Shown here one piece after another: positions 12,401 through 24,400 of a stretch of 29,056 nt of DNA. How positions within the stretch are numbered: the stretch's first letter is position 1; every line of letters begins with the position of its first letter. This stretch comes from Phoronis australis (lineage: Eukaryota; Phoronida; Phoronidae): the NCBI GenBank assembly GCA_002633005.1, contig NMRA01001244.1:6912-35967 (forward strand). Reading direction: 5' to 3'. The position numbers and the translations under genes were made by a program. The notes beneath the pieces were generated by a model. The model had not been told where the DNA came from. It did not search any database and worked only from the letters and a program-made list of their open reading frames with translations.

Positions 12401-15400
12401 AAAACTAGTGCTTGTTTGAAAAATATCTTAATAAATCTTTAAAATTTAATTGTTTCTTAAAATCACTCAAGTAATACAATGCGTCGAGTCTACACCAGTA
12501 CATCTATGATAGAAGACCATCTGGACATCAATAATTAGACATGCATTTGCACGTCAACACTGTACTTCATTTCACTAGAGAATTCAAAATCTGATACAGA
12601 GCGATAAAAATGCCGCCGGATTGAAATCAAGCAAATGTCATTGCGTTCGTTTGAATTGTTTTGAAAAATAAATATTGAGTTCACAATACATGTACAGTGT
12701 ACATCTATTAGTGACCTTTTGAACGGAGCATCAAGATTAAATAACAAAATTAGGCCTATGTCACTTTCGCTTAATTTTTGACAAGTGTAATTCCAAGACA
12801 AGATCTTCAGTAGGGTGACATTCACTCGAAATGATTAATCTCATCATCCACTTTCATCAACCGAGTGCCCAGGAAACATCAAAATACAGCCGCACAACCA
12901 TGACAAGAATGTTGCTAAAATGTATTTTAAAAATAGAGTTACGTCGTTCCCGTTAACTAAGACCTATTATTGAACTCAGTCTCGACACATTAGCATATTG
13001 CAATAGTAGTACTGTAGAGACCAAAATTCTTATGAGAGCACGGGTTTTGGCCACTCGTATCAAGTCCATGTATGCAACTTAGAATTTCCAACATAAGCGT
13101 ACTGAGATTTTATATGTACATGTAGTACACTTCTCAGCATATACCAGGCAATTATGAAGCAACTCATGTGGGTCCGACCATAATTTTGTTGTTGCGCCGA
13201 AGCCAGTCCTGGGCCATGGCAGAATACATGATAAAACGTCACAAAAGAGCGACGTTTACAAAAATTCTGGAACGATCAGCTTACCAAAGTTTGTGGTGAA
13301 AAAAATGAATTAATTTTTTAAGTAAAATGTCTTGATTATTCAATTATATTATCTCAGATAAATTTAGTATCGCATTGCGACACTGCTTGATCCTGTTGTT
13401 TTTGTGCACGGTCGAGGTCCCATCAGGGGATAATGATTCGGAAAAATAAAGTAACATAATGTTTGAACATGCGTCTCGTTTTTCTTATCGCAAAAGACAC
13501 AAAGCGAGTAAATTACAACCCTACATCTATCAATAGCCAAACGATGAACACGACTTCTCTTTCAGCAGGCAAGTTTTGAGTTGGTACATGTACATGTAGC
13601 TATTGCAACTAACATGTATAAACAAGCAGACGAAAAATTGTGAGCGATTATTTTATTTTTCTATTCGTAAACACCATGAAATTTTTTTACTCCTAGTGTC
13701 TTCAATTGACTACGTCACTGATTTTTAAAACTCGCTTGGAAAAAGTACTGTTCCAATAGAAACGTCAGCTAAAGACAATTAGAAGAGATGTTGCGGGTGG
13801 TTAAAATACATGTATTGTGGTTGTTAAGAATATCCAAACATTGACGCCTTGGTGGTTGCATAATGTAGCACAGAAACATGGTACTGCATCATTTCTTGCT
13901 TTTAACGTCTTTTGATTTCTTTAAACGGCGATCATTCGTAACAACGACCAACTGAACTAAAGTTTGCGCCTACACTGTACATGTACACTGTACAGTATTC
14001 CCTACCTTTAAAAGTTTTCGTAACAAGCGCCCACAGCTCTACTAATCGCCATCTTAACTTTTGACAAATTTCAATAAAGCGCCAACAGCTCTGGCAAGCC
14101 CCCACCCGTAATTTCACTCACTGAAATTTATTTTCAAAACTTTAAAATGCGGTAAACGGATCGCGCTGTTTCGAGTCGCACGGTATAAGTACGTGTGCAG
14201 TGATCGAAGGAGACATTGTATTGTATCCTGTTAGCGTCCGCGTGGTTTCAATTTGTCACTTGCGCAGTCTATAGTGGGTCACACTCTCATTTTACTTACC
14301 GGTAACAACAAAATTTAATTCGTTTTCTAAAAGAGCAAGTCTTTCATCAACGTTTAAAAGCAAAATCCCGGATTCGTTTTGTGCCTCCGAAGGTACGGCC
14401 TTGCCATAGCGACATGCATGCTGGAGTCACGTGTTGTTTTGAGGCTAATCTATTTTCAGCATAGTTATATCACCCGTTATATGGCACGTACACGGTGCTG
14501 TAGTGGGGTGTAGGCGCACGTCGGCGCAGCCAACCACCTTTTGGCATTTGAACATAGCGCCTACATGTATATCCACCGTAAGACACGTTCAGCGCTCAAG
14601 GTGATAGGATGGGCTTTGGGCGCCTACATGTACTTACCTTTAATTTTACCACTACAGCACTGCACGTGTACAGTGTATCCGTGCTAAGGGAGCAAACTCG
14701 AATTACCCAATAATGGAAACCCGCACGGAATGGGTATTATTTGAAGCTTTTTATTTAATAGAAAGCTTATAATCGAAAACGTAAACAGCATTCCGTTCTT
14801 AATTGTTCGTGATGACCTGCCGTTTGTTTAATAACTGTTTATGTCCTCTAATTTCTGCCCCCAAATCGATAGCGGTGTATGCACAACACGTCATTCAGCT
14901 AGGAAAACGTTTTGCGGATTTTTTTCGACAGCATGTTTTTTAGTCAGTCGAGTCGTAAAATTTGAAGAACAAACAAATGGAGGAAGATTGCACTCAGAGT
15001 AAAAGCATAATGTATATATCTTTGCTTCTTTAACGACTTTGATTACAGTAACATGGCAGATTAATAATAAAAGAGTCGTGCGTATCTTTTCAACTATTAC
15101 TTTCTTCTATTGTTTACGATGCATATTTAGTAACTCGAAACGGTTAGAGAGCACTGGCTCAACTTTCACTTAGGCACCAAAGCTCGCAACTAATTTTCTG
15201 AACTCGCGAAAGGATGTGCTATAGTACGGTAGATATAGAAAACCCTTACAGGAAGGTCAGGCGGCAGGGAATTATTTGATTTGCAAAGCAACAAGCGCAT
15301 CTAGGGCATATCAAAAGCGGTCGACTTCGGAGGAAAACAGATACATCAAACATTAAGAACTCAGTTATGCAACCTGAAATTTGAGAATACTTAACGCCGA

Positions 15401-18400
15401 AGGTAAGAGCATTTTATCTAAACATTTTCTCCGTCGATGGCCTAAAAATCAATTTGGCGCATAAAAATTGCGGGTAATTTTTGCGACCTGGAATTCGTGA
15501 CAGCGAGCTGGGATTTTGACAATGTCCCAAAATGTGGAGGTAAGGCAAGTTATTGTTATTTTTGCTTGTGCCATGACCACAATGTTAAGTATTGTCTAAG
15601 GATATAAACTATTGCTTGGATAAAGGCATTTCGTAACAATACCGAACAAGTGATACAACAAAAATAAACGCAAACCAAAAACAACTCTTTTTGCTCAGAC
15701 CACATACATGTAGCAAATAACCCAGGCTACTAGACGTTGACTTTATAGTCGAGTATATGAAGCCATATATTTTTGTTGCTTTACTGTGAAGCACATAATA
15801 TGCATGCATACACAGTGTATGGGCGTGGTACATTTACATGTATCTATACACATAAATATACACCTGCATGTGTATTTAATCAAGAAAAGTTGATCACAAA
15901 ATGTGACAAAACGACTAAAGCAATAAAAAATAATTGCTGCAAGCATACCCGTAAGTTTATTGATATATCTTATGTGTTTAACATTAATCTAAATAAAATG
16001 CAATAATACTATTTTGTGTTTTCAAAACTCTGGAATACTACCTTTAAGTTAATGTTTAAATGAGGAAAGTCTAGCTAAGCAAAAATAACATTATACTCTA
16101 ATACTTTCTAAGATTCCGAAAAACCAAACAGAGCTGCATTACAGTGTAGTTGATAAAGAAATATTGTCGTAGAAGATATGCTTTAGCCGGCAATAATCTA
16201 ACCCATACCGGTTTTACAACAAGAAAATACCCAAAAATATGTGCATCAGTTTCCGTGAAATCAGTACAAATACACTGTAGTACAAAGAGCACAATCGATT
16301 ACGTCAATTTGAGTAAACACTTGTAATGAACTTGTGAATCAGTCTACATTGAAAACATTTCATTTGAGTATCTTGAATATGTGTAACGCAATTATTAGTT
16401 TTTTTCTAATTTATATTTTCATCAGTCACACTAAGCGAAGATTCCGGTTAGTTTCGCAAGAAAGTGGGGTGTATAAAATCATTAATAACACTTTTCTGTG
16501 ACTTCGTGATAATCTGATTAATACATTAAAGATGACATTGGAAGTCCAAGTAGAATCTGTTGATAAGCAAACGGATCTTTTATTTTTAATACTGTACTCG
16601 GAAATACCTTGCTATTGACGATAAGTTTTCTCGAAGAATAAATCAAACCCACTAAAATGTAGAAACGTTTTGACAACCACGTTTTGTAAAAATAGGTTCG
16701 CTCTAGCCCCCCGAGCCTCCCCTGGTGCGCGCATTTGGTGACAAAGTTAACATATTTTGTTAAATTTTGAATCTATAAGTTTTAACATTTGCCACTTGGG
16801 GAATTGTTTGTGAAAATTATATCCCGGAAAATATACGTTTCACCATCAACCACGTTTGGATTGACAACTGTGCAAATATTACGCCTGGAAAAAGTGAATA
16901 CCCCGTAACAAAATCTAGCGCAAATTTGGTGGAAATGTTGAACAGAGTGTATAAAACCATAGGCACCTGTGAATGTTAACGTCAAATGACTGAAAGGTAC
17001 GAAAATTTTCGGCGTTCCTTCATTGTAACGGCAAAATCTGATAAGTTGGCGTGAAGACAGAATTGTGAGCAAATCTGAAAAAACCTCCAACAATTTGATA
17101 ATAAAAGTCTCCCAGGCAACTGCGCTTACGTGATCGATGTTACTTAGAACAGCTCATCCAGAATCTGTGAACCGCGATGACGTCGTTTGTCCTTAACTGT
17201 TGGGATATTCTACGAATCTTCTGTCAAAAACCTAGCCTGTACGTATTAATACTACGTCAGATAAATATTTATCAGCAGCTTCAGTCGGAATCATCATGAC
17301 GAAATACGCAAGGTCAAATCGGAACTGTACACCTGAAATCTAATCGTTTCATCGTGATTAATGAATGCCCCTTTAAATATTTCAAACAAGTGTTTCGCTG
17401 TAGCTGACACGTGTGCACGTAAGAACTGCCGTGCAAAGCGCTGCTTTTTTAAAGCGGAGCACCCGTCGTCATTTCAACTCACGGAACGACTTAAAAATTA
17501 GGGTTTGGATTCTTTGACTAGACAGAGGTCTTGCACAGAAGGTTAATTTAGGTAAAAATGGTTTCAACGGGTTTATATAAATATGGGTTTTTAGAGCATT
17601 TGTTACCCGCTTACATATTAATTTGAAGGTGTTCCCCGTGCCTTTTTTCCCAATGCTGTCTGTGCAAAAGGTTATACAACCGATATTCACCCTCAGGAAC
17701 TTTATTCTTCTGCCAATAACCTATTCTGATATTACCCTTAACAACTGTATTTCGTTTTCACCCGGTATTGATGTCCCCTCCTTCCTCTGTATTTCGTTTG
17801 TTCCTTACACAAATTTGTTAGAGGTTATTTCATGGTGTTCAGTGGAAATTTGCTATAGCTTCATTAATTTATGTGATTTTTCTTATCAATTTATAGTTGT
17901 CTGTCGAACAAGTACTGGTCTGGGATAGGATACTAATAACCGCGACCCAGAATCCTGACTGTAGACAAGGGCGTGTATCAGGTGAGAAAGCACCAACATC
18001 GGCAACCGTCGTTCCAAAATTACGTGAATTTAGCAAAGGTTGGATCTGTATTTACTATGGAAGACCTAAAAACTGTGAAATACGAAAAACCTCCCTGGTT
18101 AGATGGATTTCCAATGGATGTTTTTTTCTGAAAATCATCGCTACCTATGTTACAGAGAACTGCTAACTACACCTGTAGTTAATACAGACGACCCACTCAA
18201 TTACAGGGTCAAGATACTGTATAAACACGCTCATTCCTGAGAAGAAAAACTCGTTATAAGCTAAAGAATTAGAAACTCTTCTTTTTGCTTAATGCATGTT
18301 TTTCAGGTGTTGTTGTCGATCGAGTTAAAATGCATTTACTCCCTGATATTCAAAAGGTCTATTTGGCGGGACGTTAAATCGGAGAATATACATGCCTTCC

Positions 18401-21400
18401 TTGGACTACTGCTTCCAATCTTTTTCACGCGCGCACCCAGCCTTTAATATGGGAGGGGGGCTCGAATTTCAGAGGATGTGGACCCTTTACATACAAAAAA
18501 GCCGAAGGACTAAAAAAAAACGGGGTACCACGTCTCGAAAGCTCCGACTATATAACAAATAAATAATTGCACCAATATAAAGATATGCCTCTACTGATCA
18601 TTAATTTATTCAACAAAATTTTACTGACAGGAGCCTACCCTTCTATTTGAAACTGCGATTATGGTACCCAATTAGACAAGAATTCAGAATCACTGCAGTC
18701 TTTCTTTAGAAGTGAATAAAATGTACAAGAACCTCATTTTCAATAACTTAAAATAAGTAACAAATTTTACTTTGGTTTTATGAGTGAAAAGAGTACTACA
18801 TCTCTCCTGTTTAAAGTTGTTCATGAGATACGATAACAATATGAAAAAATGGGTTTAATGTTGGATAATTAATCCCCATTTGACAAGGTTTCACAAGATC
18901 TCTTCTTGTACAAAGTTGTCTCTTATCGAATATTCCATACTCTGCATACACTCTTCACTTCCCACATGACATGTAAATGTATCTATCTAATCGGGTAGCA
19001 CGACCACTTGTAGATGACGTATTTTCTAAACCAGGTTTTGTTTATGAAGGGTACGGAAACCTGGTCTCCCTTTTATTCTCTACATCAATTACAGACTTCT
19101 AAAAGCACCCATGACATAGTCAGTGATAGAGCCAAATTTTATCCAAATCTCCAAACCATCCCAAGAACCAACAACAACTGAATCTTGGTTAGGCTCAGGA
19201 CTCGTAAAAGGTACACACATGTAAACTTCAAGGCTGAGATAATGTGTTAGTCTAGAATCCCCAATTGTACACTGGCCTATTCTTATTTGGGTCTGGATGG
19301 TGAAATTATTACCCAAAAACACTGGTAAAGACATCTAACCATACTAGAAAATGATGAAATGTCATTTAAACCACACTGACGAGTCCGTGCGCAAAAAAAA
19401 TCTAATCAACTTATTGAAAACTGTACAGTGTATCGCAGCTTAAATGCAAGTTTTAAATCGTCTGACACGTACATACGATTTAAACATTTGACTATGGTGA
19501 TATAATGCACCAAGTACATGTAGATTTCGCGGGAACTTTTGCTTGAGCTGGACAGACTATATTATCAAGCCTGCAATAATCACTACTGGTGTCATGAATA
19601 TAGTCAAAAATCTTAAGTCGTCCAAAATGCAATTGTAATGAAAATTGCATTTCGGTAATAACATCTCAACAAAGTAAATGATATAAGCAAAACAAAATTC
19701 GAATACCACTCGATCTGGGTAGAGTTCAAAAACGCTAGGAACTCGCTAGGCTATTCGCGAGATTACGGCGTGTATTTTAAAAGAGAACACGTGAATTTGG
19801 ATAGTTTTTCGAAGCCCGAGACAGCTACCGATCTCTACCAGGGTCTCTTTCAGCATGCCTTCTCTAGTTCCGCAATCTTACAGTCGAGCCACTCGTAAAT
19901 CCACAATAACCAAAGCATAGATACATGTCACACCCTCCCAATATACACACGGAATTTAGAATTTATATATCATTATTAAATTCATTTCATACAACACTTT
20001 TTTTTACAGAATAAAGTCTTTCTTCCTATAGTCCTATACCGCCGCACAATAACAAAGGAAATCTGTCAACAGATTCAGGTCAAGATTATTGTTAAACTCT
20101 AAAAATCTAAAAAAGTCGGACCCACTTTTCAAAAACTGTCTCTCCGGTGCAACTGTGGTCTGCCCAAATCGGCCAGTTTCTAATTGTTTGCACTATCATC
20201 GACCGTTTTCAGGATCCTTCTGGCGGACCCTGGAGACAGTCGACGATATTGCAGGAAAATTTAATAGCATTCCATGGTAAATATATTTTTTGATCACTGA
20301 TTCTCATGACTATCCCAATAGCGTCTATAAAGTGCTTCTTAGTGAAGTGGCCAGCATTTCCATACTAAACCGTCTTTATACGATAACTTGATTATATTTT
20401 TTCTCACCGACATACTACCGTAAATCAAGAAAAACATCTGCAATATTTACAACTTTTGCATATAAATGTGAATATTTTGTTATTACAGTTGTAATGTTAC
20501 TACGATGTTCACCTGTTGCTTTGGTTATAGAAATATTCAACATAAAACCAGGAAAGCAATGCCATCCTGATGAAACGTGTAACAATGGTCGTTTCTTTAA
20601 AAAGGTGCACTTCAAGCCAATGATGATAATACGAGCGTTTATGTGTGAATACTCACCCACGAAGTAAGTTCTTGGTCCACATCCCACCCACGATTTATAT
20701 ATTTCACAAGTTCAGAACAATTGCCATTGCTTGCAGCTGCTTGAACCTGAAAATAATAACAAAAACAGATTTTAAATCACGTAGTCTCCATTCACTACCA
20801 GCATGGAATCATCCTTACAAGCAGAGAGCTTTCAAAGATGATATGAACAGTCCGGGAGGGCTTGGGTTGTTCATGGATCTTGACGCTGAAGACTGTATGA
20901 AAACCTTTTCAAACTGTGACCCATGCTCATATCAAAGCTTCATAATAACCCTGCATTTATACAAACTTTACAAACGAGAAACACATGTATCTGTCTCCTT
21001 CTGACTCATTGTGTCCACGTTGACCTTCGTGTCCATTTCACCTACTGAAACCATTTTACCACTATTTTCATTTCCACCTATTATGTTCAATTTCAGCTGC
21101 CCATAACGTGCTGCCTACTGCAATTGGTATCCTGCCCTCTCAAACATGCCCTTCAGTACCATTTAGGGGGCATCGTCTCGAGTTGTTCTTTGCTCATTCA
21201 CGTAGCATCTCGCTATGTGTTTGGTTGTTCAGATATCGGCTAGGGTATTTATTAAGGATTTTGTGGCGTCATCTCGTTGTTGTTGTTGTTGTTGTTGTTG
21301 TTGTCATAACAAATCCTAGAAATACTAACAGAATGACAGCATTTAAAGCGACTGGGTGGGTTTAACAAATGAGTCAACGTGGANTGTTGTTGTCATAACA

Positions 21401-24400
21401 AATCCTAGAAATACTAACAGAATGACAGCATTTAAAGCGACTGGGTGGGTTTAACAAATGAGTCAACGTGGACCACCACCTTTATTATAACCTTGTATCA
21501 GCAGTGCTGCAGCGATGAATTTTGTGGGACTGAAAACCCGCGAAACTCTGTGAATCAACGTGAGCTTAGAATTTTGGACTGTAAGGAACGCAGACAACGT
21601 GGAGCTCATCCTTTATTTCATCAAATACTGGATTTTAACTTGACGTATCGTTTGATTTAGATCCTCTCTGCGACATAACACCATCACTCGACTTTACTCA
21701 ATGTCCCCGCCCTCACCCTACCTGTTTTGCCACCCCCTTCCTCCTTGCCTCCTTGCTCGTAACAATAAGTTCTCCGTGTTATGCCAGTTCCCATTTTTTT
21801 CTAATTACCTGTCGTCAGTACATGTATTTCTTTTTTACTGTTTGTTCTTGATTCTTGCCCGTTCTTTGCTTAAGGTCATTTGAGACCCTCGAAATCTATG
21901 ATGGTCAAATCTTGCTCACGTTGGAATACAATATCTCACATACGGTATGTGTCATCGGATTCATATGAATCTCTCACACATAGTAACTGATGCGCTGTTC
22001 TCCAGAATCTTGTTAGTATTTGTGATTCATTTTTTGCAAAAATCGAAAGAGGCACTAAACTAAAAGGAAATTATAATTTACAAATTAAACTGCAGTTCAT
22101 TTTTTGAGACTTTATGGTGTACATTGATACCAAACAGAATTCAGTAATGTTATTGAATCCGTACATGTAGTTTTGCTATGAATGTAGGTTTTATGCGAAA
22201 GTTTTCTAAAACGACATACATGTAGTCACAAGAACCCATTACTTCAAACTGGTATCAAGTCAAGAATCAAATTCTACCTTCATATAGGGACGTTTACTAC
22301 GTTAAACATGCCATTTTGTAGATATTTGACTAAATTCACCTACAAGTCCATAGCGCCCTAAGATAATCTTCAACTTGGAGGTTTTCCTGCCACACCAGTC
22401 CATTTCTTAATGTTCCCCTTCAGTTAAAGGAACCCAATCCTATTTTATGGACACACGATAGTGCAGTGGCGAAAGCCTGTCAGTCACGTGAAAGTTTAGT
22501 AGTATTGTGATTGGCATGGGTTTTGGACCCAGACACAGCTGGTTTGACAATTCAGTCAGCATAAGCCAAGAACCTGAAAGATGATAAAACTTTCCAAGTA
22601 TAACGTGAGTCGAGGAAACGTTTTTATCCGTGGAATCGTGGCTTCTTTTTGATTGGCCAATTGACAATGACGATTCCATCTTTCATGGTTTCGCGGAGAA
22701 CTCACTTGCTAAACCAACGAACGTCGAGCACAAAGAAACAATTGAAATCATCAGCAGCAGTATAGCTTTCAACTGCGCTGGGATTTTGCCGGGTTGACTT
22801 GCTGTAGAATGAAGTGTTCTAGCACTGAAAATACGCTCTACGTTTAAAGCAAATTCAAGTTAACTTGTTAAATGCATTCATCGTCATTATTTTGACACTT
22901 GTCTCTTTATTTTGATACCAGTCCTTAGGGTTTATTTTGCATTACTCATCTCTATTTATAGCCTCAAGGTTATACTTTTGTATTCATACATTTCTCTACG
23001 CGACTCCTGATTGGTCGCCCATATTTCCTTTGTTCAGTTCAACGTGGTCTCTCATTCAGCCACCTACCTCGTCGTCTACAAGACCTACGTTCGTTCTCTT
23101 CATTTTTTCCCCACCACCCATCCCGTGTGTCGGTTCCACTTTCTCTTTTCTCATATACATTTCCTGTTAGGTTTTTTCAAGTTTTGTGTTCATGTTCTGT
23201 ACTTTTCCTTTAAGCCCTTCAGGCAGTTCTTTTGTTTTGTTCCCTCTTTCAGGGCTATTCATTGTACACGCCGGTGGGCGTTTTGTCCACGCCCATCTTG
23301 CAGAGTCTTAGTTAGTTTTATCTATTTACGTCATAATAAATGACAATATTCGCAATCCTCCTCTTGTTTTACTCTGCAACATAGCTCGTGGCGTACCCCG
23401 GGCAAAACAGATTACGATAAATAACGTTGGGTTTTGCGTCTGCGTGCGTCTACGCCTCACGATTCCGTAACTAACAGTGCGTAGACTAACATAAAAATGG
23501 TGGTGCTCTGTGTCTGTGTATATTTATCCCCCACTACACCACTGCACCAGCACACGAAGAGATGGAGTCTTCTATAATAATACAGTTAGCCCCTGCTGAT
23601 GGTGGTCCTCGGACGGGGCTCCCCATATTAGTACAGGAGCCTCTACTCTTGGTAACCTTGGGGGGAACCTGTATTAATATAGGCTGTCCAATTTTCAGGC
23701 TCGAAAATTATTTTTGCTCATTTAGTTTAAAAATAATAAGCTATTTAAAACAATAAGCGGTTCTTACCTACTTCTGCTTTTAAATAGTATTCACTAAGTT
23801 TAAAAATTCATCCCTGGCAGTCGCATTATTCTGGTATGATTGCTACACCCTAATACATAGATTTGGACTAAATTCAAGTCCCGATAAATATCTCCATGTA
23901 TTACTTCTGTATTCAAAAATAAGTTTATCGATGTCGATGTAAAAATGAGAGTTGTCTTTGTTCGGCGCATAACGATTGATTACATTACCCAGAATATTTT
24001 CCCAATGATGATGACTTCAATAGCTATAGATTTTACGGCAAATTCTCACTTGTCTGACTAATTCCTAATCAAAATGAGTATCCTACATGCAGTACACATA
24101 CAATATGGCTTCATGGTCTCATGACTTATGTTAATTCTGATAATGAATAATTACATTCAATTTATCTTGAAAGTCGACCAAAACATTATATTTTACAATC
24201 TTTTTCAACATACGTACACCACTCAGATAATCAATAGATATACAGTTGGTACACCGTCAGGTTTTACCCCTTGTTGCGAGTCAATGGCAACATGAGAGTC
24301 AATCTTAGATATAAAGGCCCTAAGTGCTTATCTCGACATAATCTAAAAAATTACCTCAAATGGGCGCTCCATATATCATTTAACTGGATTACATCAAAAG

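Larger units (their letters stand above)
9890..20656. other. 10.8-kb intron rich in repeats
   Basis: Contains the ~850-bp repeat pair (10316-12013), the GCGCCTACA inverted-repeat area (13966-14671), the inverted diverged third repeat copy (17340-17880), and otherwise AT-rich single-copy-looking DNA. ACATGTA is frequent (for example near 10485, 11331, 13115, 13590, 14625, 15706). An 81-codon minus frame at 19089-19334 has no recognisable domain. Confidence 0.6.

Noticed and set aside
19089-19334. 81-codon minus frame within the 10.8-kb intron
   Set aside because: No recognisable domain, no splice sites in a phase that would insert it cleanly between the cap and repeat 1.
22440-22679. 79-codon minus frame starting MESSLSIG with an internal TTTCAG acceptor, considered as an alternative first exon
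   Set aside because: The frame has no ankyrin-like or protease-like content and no donor that joins it sensibly to 20746. The exon at 27297-27353 fits much better.
23011-23343. 110-codon aromatic-rich plus frame followed by AATAAA
   Set aside because: The composition simply reflects a pyrimidine-rich stretch. No domain, and a long terminal repeat could not be shown because no partner repeat is in the window.
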